Assembly: GCA_947626615.1 (NCBI GenBank)
Contig: CANQSW010000013.1
Span: 1 to 17,780, forward strand
Origin: an uncultured Peptococcaceae bacterium
GTDB lineage: Bacteria; Bacillota; Dehalobacteriia; UBA4068; UBA4997
Direction: 5' to 3'
DNA: 17,780 nt
Positions 7,258 to 13,543 of this stretch are shown here, piece after piece. The translations under genes were made by a program, and so were the position numbers. The notes under the pieces are model-generated. The model searched no databases. It was not told the DNA's origin and saw only the letters and a list, made by a program, of their open reading frames with translations. How positions within the stretch are numbered: position 1 is the stretch's first letter; each line of letters starts with the position of its first letter.

Positions 7258-7299
7258 AGTATATTCTATTTGCACGAAAAAAACAATACTTTGCACGAA
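7258..7299 (-). promoter_or_regulatory. dinJ-yafQ promoter with 21-bp-spaced direct repeats
   Basis: On the minus strand TATACT (7263-7258) lies 17 nt from TTGTTT (7286-7281). TTTGCACGAA occurs on the + strand at 7269-7278 and again at 7290-7299, exactly two helical turns apart, one inside the spacer and one just upstream of the -35. This layout suits cooperative binding of two ribbon-helix-helix antitoxin dimers. Confidence 0.7.
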
Positions 7300-7740
7300 T
7301 ATTTGTCATTATATTAATTTCAATGAAAGAGTTCTCCGCGGACAAAAAAGACAAGCTGCCGGAAAGATATATTGAGGAGTTCGATGCCTTATATTAGAAA
7401 GCTGCAAACCGGTTCGTCCGCGAGTTTACATAAGAGTTCTGTTTTGGGGACGGCAGGAATGATTGGGGAGTGTCATATAGTCTTTTAATGGACGAATCGT
7501 TCATCTTTGCCCAGAGGTCGAGGACAGCAATCTCTTCATCTTGGGAGTTTGGTCATATTTTGCAATTTTTGCCGTCCATCATTTAACTGTTTGTAATTGT
7601 TTTTTTCTACAGATTGCTTGTTTTTTGCTTCTTATTTTGAGTGTGGAGTTGCTTTTTTTGTTGACTTGAAAGAATTTTGTTGAGCAGTTTTATAAATTTG
7701 AAATACGAATCGGGAGATTTATATTTCTCTAAAGAACGAA
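7300..7740. other. Gene-free stretch, diverged leader of the second antitoxin block
   Basis: No convincing gene. The segment from about 7472 (ATATAGTCTTTTAATGG) resembles 4871 onward (ATATAGTCTTTTATTAA), and the T-rich part at 7560-7740 loosely parallels 5400-5600. It therefore looks like a shortened, diverged copy of the leader region upstream of the first abrB-like gene. Confidence 0.45.
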
Positions 7741-8492
7741 ACCTTTGTTTTTGTCTGGCCGGAGGAAGGGTTCATGTCACACACATCCCATCACACACGT
7801 TCGGTCCGGGTCTGGGTGGTAGTCGTGAGGGTGGCCGACCTTGGATCCCGCCCTTGTACTTTCTCTCTCGTCCGACCGCCTCACTGCGATCGCACGTCTC
7901 TGCTTATTCCGACTGCACATCCTTTCGCGCACTGCACCACCTGTCGATTCACTGTTACCGTTGGCTGGTCGACCCTCTCCCCATTTTCTTCCTTTTGACG
8001 CCGGAAAGTTTAGGTGGCTTGTGCGCTCGTGGTCGGTTTATATTTTTCTATAAAGGTCAAACAAGAATCGGACTGCAATTTGGTGGATCTTGATTTCTTT
8101 TTCTGTATCAACGATTATACATATTTCAATATAAGGAAGCCCAAAATAATACCTTTTCAGAATATATTTACTTTCAGAGCATAACAATAGTGGTTTCAAA
8201 AATTCTTTAGATTTCAAGAATAAAGGGGTGGAATTTATGAACTTAGCCAAAATATCTGCTAATGGCCAAATCACCGTGCCGGTAGAGACCCGTCGTTTGT
8301 TGGGTCTTAAACCCGGCGATAAGATCCTGTTTTATCAAAAATAAAAGAGGGGAAATTATCGTCAGTAATGCGTCTGTACAAGCGATACGTAGAGCACAGG
8401 CCGCTTTTGCTGGTACAGTCGAAGCAATGGGTATTTCCAGCGATGATGATGCGCAATCTCTGGTAGACTCAGTTCGCTACGGAAAGGATTAA
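7741..8492 (+). repeat. Duplicated leader plus antitoxin block, copy 2
   Basis: Second copy of the block at 5590-6367. The noncoding part at 7975-8245 is identical to 5851-6121, while both the DNA to its left and the antitoxin coding sequence to its right differ between copies. It includes one CCGGAGG motif at 7759. The intervening 1.4 kb carries dinJ-yafQ on the opposite strand. Confidence 0.85.
8237..8492 (+). pseudogene. AbrB/MazE-type antitoxin, copy 2, frameshifted
   Basis: The frame from the ATG at 8237 reads MNLAKISANGQITVPVETRR and stops at TAA (8342-8344) after 35 codons. Aligned with copy 1, one extra A in the A-run near 8337-8341 shifts the frame. Past it, the other frame resumes GEIIVSNASVQAIRRAQAAF and ends at 8492. 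Substitutions such as Ile to Thr within the binding motif also suggest relaxed selection. The ribosome binding site and leader are intact, so a 35-residue peptide could still be made. Confidence 0.85.
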
Positions 8493-8494
8493 CA

Positions 8495-8596
8495 CATATC
8501 ATATTGACAGGGGATAAAGACTTTTTAGGTCTGAACATGGAGCAGCCAAAAAGTATGACAGTAGCGCAATTCCTGAAATATAGAAGGAATAGATGA
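8495..8596 (+). pseudogene. PIN-domain toxin, C-terminal remnant
   Basis: The frame reads HIILTGDKDFLGLNMEQPKS then MTVAQFLKYRRNR and stops at 8594. TGDKDF is the usual C-terminal acidic motif of PIN toxins (TGDxDF), and MTVAQFL is the usual last strand and helix. There is no start codon and the N-terminal hundred or so residues are gone. It begins right after the broken antitoxin. It supplies what the remnant at 6372-6581 lacks, so the two loci are complementary relics. A strong terminator follows at 8639. Confidence 0.8.
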
Positions 8597-8638
8597 ATAG
8601 AAAACCATAGCATTATGGCGAAGCAAACAGATATTTTC

Positions 8639-8676
8639 AAATATAGGCGGGCGATTTTACCCCACCTATATTTTTT
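8639..8676 (+). terminator. Intrinsic terminator after PIN toxin remnant
   Basis: AAATATAGG (8639-8647) pairs with CCTATATTT (8665-8673), with an inner GGG/CCC (8649-8651 with 8660-8662). A T-run extends to 8676. It likely ended the original antitoxin-toxin operon. Confidence 0.8.
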
Positions 8677-8695
8677 GGTATGGATTTTGTGCCTG

Positions 8696-8724
8696 TTGAT
8701 TTCTGCCTTTTAGTTGTATATAAT
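8696..8724 (+). promoter_or_regulatory. Promoter of orphan RelB-like antitoxin
   Basis: TTGATT (8696-8701) and a perfect TATAAT (8719-8724) are separated by 17 nt. The GTG start of the next gene lies 34 nt beyond the -10. Confidence 0.75.
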
Positions 8725-8757
8725 ACTTTTGGGCAGCTGAGTTAAGGGGACGATTTT

Positions 8758-9030
8758 GTGAATATAAATCTCGATCTTACGAAAAATGATTTTGAACAAT
8801 TTGCGGAATTATGTTACAAGATGGATAGCTCCCCAGATAAAGTTCTGACTGATGTTGTTAAGGATTGTCTGATAACCCAGAGTATTTCTTATGAGATCAA
8901 GCCGGAAACTCCTAATCAGGAGACTCTTGAGGCTATGCGGGAAGTGGAAGAGGTTCGAAAAAATCCTTCTCAGTACAAATTTTATTCAGACGTTGACACC
9001 ATGATGAAAGAGATCCTTGCCGGTGAATAA
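8758..9030 (+). CDS. RelB/DinJ-like antitoxin without a toxin
   Basis: A 90-residue protein with an N-terminal ribbon-helix-helix region (NINLDLTKNDFEQFAELCYK) and a tail PETPNQETLEAMREVEEV. The tail matches the same part of the DinJ protein at 6949-7227 (TPNKETIAAMLEAERI). GTG at 8758 is chosen because AAGGGG sits 9 to 10 nt upstream and a good promoter precedes it. No RelE or YafQ toxin follows: the next gene is a Phd-type antitoxin 75 nt later. It may be a relic, a protective anti-toxin, or cross-neutralise the nearby YafQ; none of these is shown by the sequence. Confidence 0.8.
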   Translation: MNINLDLTKNDFEQFAELCYKMDSSPDKVLTDVVKDCLITQSISYEIKPETPNQETLEAMREVEEVRKNPSQYKFYSDVDTMMKEILAGE

Positions 9031-9105
9031 AATCTGTTCCACCAAAAAATCTCGTCGCGACGTCGGGAGGAAAATTTAATTGATTGATAAAGGAGGCGTT
9101 GCTGC

Positions 9106-9336
9106 TTGAAAAAGACTGTTATGACCATAAATGAGGTCAATAATATTAAACAGCTGGCAGAGCTGGCTGCGGAGAACGGCCATGTTACTATTCTTCAGGA
9201 TGATCGCCCCAAATTGTTGGTTATAGATCTTGACGAAGAGCCGCAAATTGAGATGTCGGAAGACGAAAAATTTGACTTTGTGACCTCGCGTATTTTGCGT
9301 GAGCATAAAGCAGCATTCGAGGCGTTAGCAAAATGA
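9106..9336 (+). CDS. phd: Phd-like antitoxin of the Doc toxin
   Basis: A 76-residue small acidic protein, MTINEVNNIKQLAELAAENG then HVTILQDDRPKLLVIDLDEE, resembling the Phd/YefM fold. The acidic C-terminal part (about 45-76) would be the toxin-binding tail. A TTG at 9106 is the likely start, because AGGAGG sits 9 nt upstream (9091-9096); the first ATG (9121) is too far. The last codons overlap the doc start by 4 nt (ATGA), the usual coupling in phd-doc. Phd also represses its own promoter. I did not find a clear promoter in the 75-nt gap, so it may be read through from the RelB-like gene. Confidence 0.85.
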   Translation: MKKTVMTINEVNNIKQLAELAAENGHVTILQDDRPKLLVIDLDEEPQIEMSEDEKFDFVTSRILREHKAAFEALAK

Positions 9337-9710
9337 TCAAATTTTCTAAGGAAAAGATTCTTTTACTTCACAAGATTTTAGCCGAAGCAACAGGTGGAAG
9401 CGTCGGGGTTCGTGATGAAGGCTTGCTGGATTCTGCGCTGGAAAGTGCGTTTGCCAGCTTCGATGGCAAGGATCTTTATCCAACCAAAGAAGAGAAGGGC
9501 GCAAGGATTGGGTTTTCGTTAATTTCAAATCATGCATTTGTTGATGGAAACAAACGCATAGGTGTTTATGTCATGCTTTCGTTTCTTGAGATGAATGGGA
9601 TCAAGATCCGCTGTTCTGAAGAAGACCTTGTCAATATTGGTTTTTCGATTGCGGATGGCAGCATGGGCTATGATGATCTGCTTCATTGGATCGTTGAGAA
9701 GTCAAAGTAA
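9333..9710 (+). CDS. doc: Doc toxin, Fic-fold EF-Tu kinase
   Basis: A 125-residue protein of the Doc branch of the Fic superfamily. Doc phosphorylates elongation factor EF-Tu and halts translation; Phd restores growth. The core motif HAFVDGNKRIG (residues 67-77) fits H-x-F-x-D-G-N-K-R, with His67, Asp71, Asn73, Lys74 and Arg75 all present. Length is typical (P1 Doc has 126). It ends 77 nt before a hairpin terminator. All key residues are intact, so the module is probably active and could stabilise the surrounding mobile DNA. Confidence 0.92.
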   Translation: MIKFSKEKILLLHKILAEATGGSVGVRDEGLLDSALESAFASFDGKDLYPTKEEKGARIGFSLISNHAFVDGNKRIGVYVMLSFLEMNGIKIRCSEEDLVNIGFSIADGSMGYDDLLHWIVEKSK

Positions 9711-9786
9711 TTCAATAGCAAATCAAATATCCTCGTTCCTGTTAAAGGGCGGGGATATTCCTATGATCAGTATTGGACAGATAAAT

Positions 9787-9833
9787 AAAAACTCCACATA
9801 TTCGTTGAAATACAACGGATAGTGGAGTTTTTT
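9787..9833. terminator. Bidirectional terminator between doc and the zinc-ribbon gene
   Basis: ACTCCAC (9791-9797) pairs with GTGGAGT (9822-9828), with an inner stem CGTTG/CAACG (9803-9807 with 9813-9817). A T-run follows on the + strand (9828-9833), and a matching A-run precedes it (9787-9790), so it can stop both converging transcripts. Confidence 0.85.
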
Positions 9834-9839
9834 ATTTGC

Positions 9840-10010
9840 TTAGCTTGCCTTGTCTGCGTAGCCAAATTCTATGCGAAGTTGTTTGTATTCTTCTTGCTCC
9901 TCTTCACTTGCCGGACGGACATGATGTTTGCCGCAATCCGGGCATTGATCTATGGGCTTATCTGTTTCAAACAAGTAATGGCATGTATCGCATATATAAA
10001 TCTTTTTCAT
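9840..10010 (-). CDS. Small zinc-ribbon / rubredoxin-like protein
   Basis: A 56-residue protein starting MKKIYICDTCHYLFETD, with a second pair in QCPDCGKHHV. The two CxxC knuckles 15 residues apart can hold one zinc or iron atom, like a rubredoxin-type ribbon. The rest is a charged helix (EEEQEEYKQLRIEFGY). ATG at 10010 is preferred over TTG at 10028 because a GAAGTG sequence lies about 6 nt upstream, but both are weak. It follows the ImmA-like gene by 51 nt on the same strand and ends at a terminator, so it is the last gene of that operon. Function is unknown. Confidence 0.75.
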   Translation of the reverse strand: MKKIYICDTCHYLFETDKPIDQCPDCGKHHVRPASEEEQEEYKQLRIEFGYADKAS

Positions 10011-10061
10011 CGTATTCACTTCTTTCAATATTTTAGTTGATCAACATTATTCAAGGGTCTG

Positions 10062-10598
10062 TCAAAGCTCATCATAGGCACCCAGATCTTCTTTGAGAAA
10101 TTTACTGTGTCGATGATCCATAGTCTTGTCAAGAAGTCCTTTTTCGCACATGGCGCGGAATTTGTAATCCAGCAGCGCTGCAGGGACATAAAGCGCTTGG
10201 GCTGCCTGAAAGAACGATCTTTCTTTTAATTGCTCTAAGACCTCATCATCATTAAGCAGTAGTTCTGCCGAGAACAGATTAGCCTCGTTCTCAGTTACGG
10301 ATGTCGAATCAAATACTTCCATTTCATGGAAACCGACCATCATAGCTGCTTCTCTGTGCAAAACAGCGTGTCCCAACTCATGTGCTATCAGGATACGCTC
10401 CAATACTTCATTTACGTTACTGTCTATCACGATGTTCGGTATTCTTGACTGGTAGAAAAAAAAGCCTTTGATCTTTTTCTTTAAGTCTTTTCTGCGGATA
10501 CGAATACCAAGACGGTCGCAAAGAACGTAAGGATCACGGGTGCCGTATTTATATGTCAGTTTCTCGACAGTACGGATAATTTGTCCGGTCGAAGCCAA
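10062..10598 (-). CDS. immA: ImmA/IrrE-family metallopeptidase
   Basis: A 178-residue zinc peptidase. In ICEBs1 and related elements ImmA cleaves the repressor ImmR and releases its genes after DNA damage. HELGH (residues 73-77) is the zinc motif, with a downstream ENEANLFSAELLL helix whose Glu is the likely third ligand. The start is TTG at 10598: GGAGG lies 9 nt upstream with extended complementarity to the 16S rRNA 3' end, and no ATG is near. It follows the XRE repressor gene by 41 nt in the same direction, as in the immR-immA pair. That pairing makes the repressor its likely substrate. The gene symbol is by analogy. Confidence 0.9.
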   Translation of the reverse strand: MASTGQIIRTVEKLTYKYGTRDPYVLCDRLGIRIRRKDLKKKIKGFFFYQSRIPNIVIDSNVNEVLERILIAHELGHAVLHREAAMMVGFHEMEVFDSTSVTENEANLFSAELLLNDDEVLEQLKERSFFQAAQALYVPAALLDYKFRAMCEKGLLDKTMDHRHSKFLKEDLGAYDEL

Positions 10599-10639
10599 TT
10601 TGTATCACCTCCAGAGCGCTGAACTGATCCATGTGCATA

Positions 10640-11095
10640 TCATTTTACGGCCTCTGTTCGATGTTTCCGATACTTTTTCGGTGTGAATTTTGCACTGGCG
10701 TCAGCCTTGGAATCCAGATAAGTTTCCATTAAAGCGCGGAAGAAGATCTCTTTTGAATCTTCATCTAAGTCTCCGCCGGCAAAGAGCGCTTTGGTGCGCA
10801 TGAGTATATCCTGAGCTTCTTTAGCGCCTTTGTAGCCATGTTTTGCCCTGGCTGAAGCAATAAATAATTCTTCATCGATATGGCTCTGTGTATCGGCTTC
10901 CGAATCATCCATCAGATAGGCTGCAGTAACGTCAAGTGCTGCGGCTAATTTCTTTACATTATTTGTACGCGGTATGATACCAAGCTGTTCATAGGTGTAA
11001 AGAGATCGCTCGGAAATGCCGGTCATTTTGGCAAGCTCCGTTTGGGAGAGGTTTTTCGCTAAGCGAGCCTCTTTAATTTTTTCACCAAAGGTCAT
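10640..11095 (-). CDS. immR: ImmR-like XRE-family repressor
   Basis: A 151-residue regulator. Residues about 3-60 form a Cro/C1 helix-turn-helix (GEKIKEARLAKNLSQTELAK, then MTGISERSLYTYEQLGIIPR), followed by a helical region that may dimerise or be the protease target. GGTGG lies 9 nt before the ATG. It is divergent from the Y-family polymerase gene, with a 176-nt shared region that holds an 11-bp inverted repeat around the polymerase promoter. It therefore probably represses the polymerase operon until the protease gene downstream inactivates it. The tail is basic (KKYRKHRTEAVK). The symbol is by analogy. Confidence 0.88.
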   Translation of the reverse strand: MTFGEKIKEARLAKNLSQTELAKMTGISERSLYTYEQLGIIPRTNNVKKLAAALDVTAAYLMDDSEADTQSHIDEELFIASARAKHGYKGAKEAQDILMRTKALFAGGDLDEDSKEIFFRALMETYLDSKADASAKFTPKKYRKHRTEAVK

Positions 11096-11129
11096 GTGAT
11101 GTTACCACCTTTCAAAAAAATTCTTTCCC

Positions 11130-11216
11130 AACTTCCGATTAGCTATTGACAAACTTCTGACAAGAGCTATAATAATGTTCGGAACCATTCTTCCTGTTAA
11201 TTATAAATCGGAAGTT
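11130..11216 (+). promoter_or_regulatory. Polymerase promoter bracketed by an operator-like inverted repeat
   Basis: TTGACA (11146-11151) and TATAAT (11168-11173) are 16 nt apart, a near-perfect sigma-70-type promoter. AACTTCCGATT (11130-11140) is the exact reverse complement of AATCGGAAGTT (11206-11216). A related half-site, AACTTCTGA (11152-11160), sits in the spacer, and TTCGGAA (11178-11184) lies just after the -10. The promoter would be very strong without repression. No GAAC-N4-GTTC LexA box is present. Confidence 0.8.
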
Positions 11217-11271
11217 AGTAAGAGTCAAGAGTTTTTCATTTTTTTAGTATTTATGGAGGTGGCATTTAACA

Positions 11272-12549
11272 ATGGATAGGGTGATCCTTCATTCAGATAT
11301 GAATAGCTGTTATGCCAGTATCGAACTGTTGCACCGACCTGAACTGCGAGGGAGACCTCTTGCGGTCGGCGGCGATCCTGAGGCAAGGCATGGTATCGTT
11401 TTGGCGAAGGATGAAATAGCTAAAAAAGCAGGTGTGAAGACCGGTATGGCGCTCTGGCAGGCCAGAGAGGTATGTCCTGAGATCATATTCGTGCCGCCCA
11501 GGATGTATCTTTATTTGAGGTTTTCCGGCTTGGCACATGAGATCTATGCAGATTATACCGACCAACAAGAGGCTTTTGGCGTGGATGAATCATGGTTGGA
11601 CGTTACAAACAGCTGTACGCTGAAAGGCGACGGTATGACTATTGCGCAGGATATAAGCAGAAGGATAAAGAGAGAACTTGGCATTACCGTCAGCATCGGT
11701 GTGAGTTGGAACAAGATCTTTGCAAAACTTGGCTCGGATTACAAGAAGCCGGACGCTATTACCAGGTTCGGCAGAGATAATTACAAGGAACTGATCTATC
11801 CGCTGCCTGCGAGCGATCTGCTTTATGTAGGGCCAAAGACCGAGGCAAAGTTGGCAAGATACGGTATCCATACTATTGGACAGCTTGCAAAAGCCAACCC
11901 TTGCTTTCTGCATTCCTTTCTCGGCAAGATGGGGTACGTACTCAGCGTTTTTGCCCGTGGTGAAGACCAGACGCCGGTCAACCATGAGAATGCGGAGGTG
12001 CCAATAAAAAGCATTGGCAATAGCACTACGACGCCGCGTGACCTTATGACTTACAACGATGTTTCTGTCATCGTTTATTTGCTGGCTGAGAGCGTATCGG
12101 CACGTCTTAGGGAAAACAACTTCCTTTGTAATGTGGTGGAAATTAGTGTAAGAGATAATGGACTGGCAAGCTTTACCCGTCAGAAAAAAGTAGCTGCTCC
12201 GACCGATATTACAAGTGAGATCGCTAAGGCAGCGTTGGAGTTGTTTAAAGAAAACTATAGATGGGAAAGACCCATACGCAGTTTAGGCGTTAGGGCATCT
12301 TCTTTGTGTGCAGCAAATACGCCGTGGCAGATAAGTTTATTTATGGATCAGCTGCAGCGTGAACGGAAACAGCGAATGGACAGAGCAGTAGACGATATAC
12401 GACGTCGCTTTGGTTTTTACAGCATACAGCGAGGGATATCTATAACGGATGCTACGCTCAAATCCTTGAACGCCAAAGAGGATAATACGGTACATCCGCA
12501 CAGCTATATGGAATTTGGCAATCGCACGGGAATAGGATCTGCTACATAA
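11272..12549 (+). CDS. Y-family translesion DNA polymerase (DinB/UmuC type)
   Basis: A 425-residue error-prone polymerase for copying damaged DNA. The palm carries Asp9 (HSDMNSCYASIE) and Asp105-Glu106 (FGVDESWLDVT), the three metal-binding acids; Tyr14 is the likely steric gate. The thumb helix-hairpin-helix motif appears around LLYVGPKTEAKLARYGIHTIGQL. The little finger follows, and QISLF (353-357) is a beta-clamp-binding motif. All key parts are intact. GGAGG lies 11 nt before the ATG. The sequence reads like the accessory plasmid/phage UvrX/UmuC branch rather than housekeeping DinB; that is inference. Its promoter lies between operator arms shared with the divergent repressor, and the next gene starts 16 nt later. 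Confidence 0.93.
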   Translation: MDRVILHSDMNSCYASIELLHRPELRGRPLAVGGDPEARHGIVLAKDEIAKKAGVKTGMALWQAREVCPEIIFVPPRMYLYLRFSGLAHEIYADYTDQQEAFGVDESWLDVTNSCTLKGDGMTIAQDISRRIKRELGITVSIGVSWNKIFAKLGSDYKKPDAITRFGRDNYKELIYPLPASDLLYVGPKTEAKLARYGIHTIGQLAKANPCFLHSFLGKMGYVLSVFARGEDQTPVNHENAEVPIKSIGNSTTTPRDLMTYNDVSVIVYLLAESVSARLRENNFLCNVVEISVRDNGLASFTRQKKVAAPTDITSEIAKAALELFKENYRWERPIRSLGVRASSLCAANTPWQISLFMDQLQRERKQRMDRAVDDIRRRFGFYSIQRGISITDATLKSLNAKEDNTVHPHSYMEFGNRTGIGSAT

Positions 12550-12565
12550 ACGAGGGAGCTGCATT

Positions 12566-12826
12566 ATGGAACCGGAAGTGATCAAAAAGTATGTTCAGGT
12601 CATAGCAAAATTCTCTCCGGAGGGTAAGCTGCTGCCTTTATGTGTGGTATGGGATGATGGGCGTAAATTCGAGATCGATCGTGTAAAAGAGTGCGTTCGA
12701 GCAGCCAGTCGGAAAGCCGGTGGCGTAGGCTTGCGCTATACTTGCATGATCTGCGGTAAGGAGACGGTATTGTACTATGAAGAGAATTATAAATGGTTTG
12801 TAGAAGCGAAGATTCAAAGGGGGTAG
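12566..12826 (+). CDS. Small conserved protein co-transcribed with the polymerase
   Basis: An 86-residue protein whose sequence reads YVQVIAKFSPEGKLLPLCVV, then WDDGRKFEIDRVKECVRAAS, then a CMICGKE knuckle and FVEAKIQRG. I cannot name the family with certainty; similar small proteins sit downstream of Y-family polymerases in Bacillota. Its predicted beta-rich fold with GRKFEIDRV suggests a small binding domain rather than an enzyme. AGGGAG lies about 9 nt upstream of the ATG. It follows the polymerase by 16 nt and precedes the truncated gene at 12831, all in one operon. A role with the polymerase is inferred from position only. Confidence 0.8.
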   Translation: MEPEVIKKYVQVIAKFSPEGKLLPLCVVWDDGRKFEIDRVKECVRAASRKAGGVGLRYTCMICGKETVLYYEENYKWFVEAKIQRG

Positions 12827-12830
12827 AAGA

Positions 12831-12905
12831 ATGTCGAAATATCTTTCCCGTGCCGATTTGGAAAGGATCGGCAGTACAGTAACAGATCGGTATGGTTTGA
12901 AGTAA
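12831..12905 (+). pseudogene. Truncated gene start, 24 codons, resembling an ImmA/IrrE N-terminus
   Basis: The ATG at 12831 follows AAAGGGGG at about 7 nt and reads MSKYLSRADLERIGSTVTDR YGLK before TAA. The opening (K-Y-L-S-R-A-D-L-E-R-I-G) resembles the first helix of some ImmA/IrrE-family proteins, from memory. A full protein would need 120 or more further residues, so this is either a decayed gene or a real micropeptide. The ribosome binding site is very good. It begins 4 nt after the previous stop, and a terminator follows at 12935. Confidence 0.5.
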
Positions 12906-12934
12906 AAGAATCAAAAGAACATAAGTACTTTGCG

Positions 12935-12970
12935 GGGTGTCTGCAGAAATGTAGGCATCCTGCTTTTTTT
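12935..12970 (+). terminator. Intrinsic terminator of the polymerase operon
   Basis: GGGTGTCTGC (12935-12944) pairs with GTAGGCATCC (12951-12960) through ten pairs including three wobbles, with loop AGAAAT. TGC and seven T (12964-12970) follow. Confidence 0.85.
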
Positions 12971-13366
12971 GCGTTTGGCGTCAACAAGGAAGGTGGGGTG
13001 TGGTGAGGTGGCGCCGGTCGTCGTGCGATCGCAGCAGTCGGCCTCGGTGTTATTGCCGGCTTTCGATCGCAGCAGTGACATCTGCCTCCCTGCTTTCTTG
13101 TGGGCGCCGAAATTAGGTCTGTAGTGTGGTCATGCGTCAGATGATCTATTCGTTGATGGTAATGGCGGGGTCGGTTCTAACCGTAGATATGCGGAAAACT
13201 AATGGGGAAAACTTGCTCGATTTCTAGCAAAAATCGCATTGCTGTGCTGTAAAGGTCGTTGCTATAAAAAATCTCAAAATTTTATAAATTTTTTTTAATT
13301 TGAGCTTCATATATTTGTTCCTCGAAATAACTAAGGGATGTTAAATTGAGTTATCGATTGTTTTAG
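12971..13366. other. Gene-free stretch with a short GATCGC repeat
   Basis: No believable gene. CGATCGCAGCAGT occurs at 13026-13038 and 13064-13076, 38 bp apart. The GCGATCGC palindrome also occurs near 5760, 7888 and 14699, all in noncoding DNA. From 13260 the sequence is very AT-rich, with a weak CTCAAA/TTTGAG hairpin near 13273-13304. The promoter for the large RNA should lie here, but I could not choose one; TTGTTC at 13315 has no well-spaced partner. Confidence 0.4.
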
Positions 13367-13498
13367 CTGATGTTGACATGCAGGAATGCTCGTGGTTTTC
13401 TTGCAAAAACCATGCCCGAAGAGCTGAGTTAGGTTTCAATTCATAATTCTTTAAGAGGATGTCAACATCGGGATACGGGTCGAATTTTAAGGAGGTGA

Positions 13499-13543
13499 TT
13501 GTCTTCTAATCCCGTCAGTTCTTTTCCGGCTGAGCTTGCTTAA
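13499..13543 (+). CDS. Possible 14-residue ORF behind a perfect Shine-Dalgarno inside the large RNA
   Basis: AAGGAGGTGAT (13489-13499) is fully complementary to the 16S rRNA 3' end. A TTG at 13499 opens MSSNPVSSFPAELA and stops at TAA 13541-13543. Spacing is short (3 nt from the GGAGG core), which weakens the case. The stop lies inside the 13535-13545 strand of the long-range helix, so translation and folding would exclude each other. The purine run might instead pair with CCTCC at 14376-14380. Confidence 0.25.
   Translation: MSSNPVSSFPAELA

Noticed and set aside
2306..13239. CAAAAATCGCAT direct repeat (2306-2317 and 13228-13239) as att sites
   Set aside because: A 12-mer is expected to recur several times by chance in a window this size, and neither copy sits at a sharp composition break with other support.
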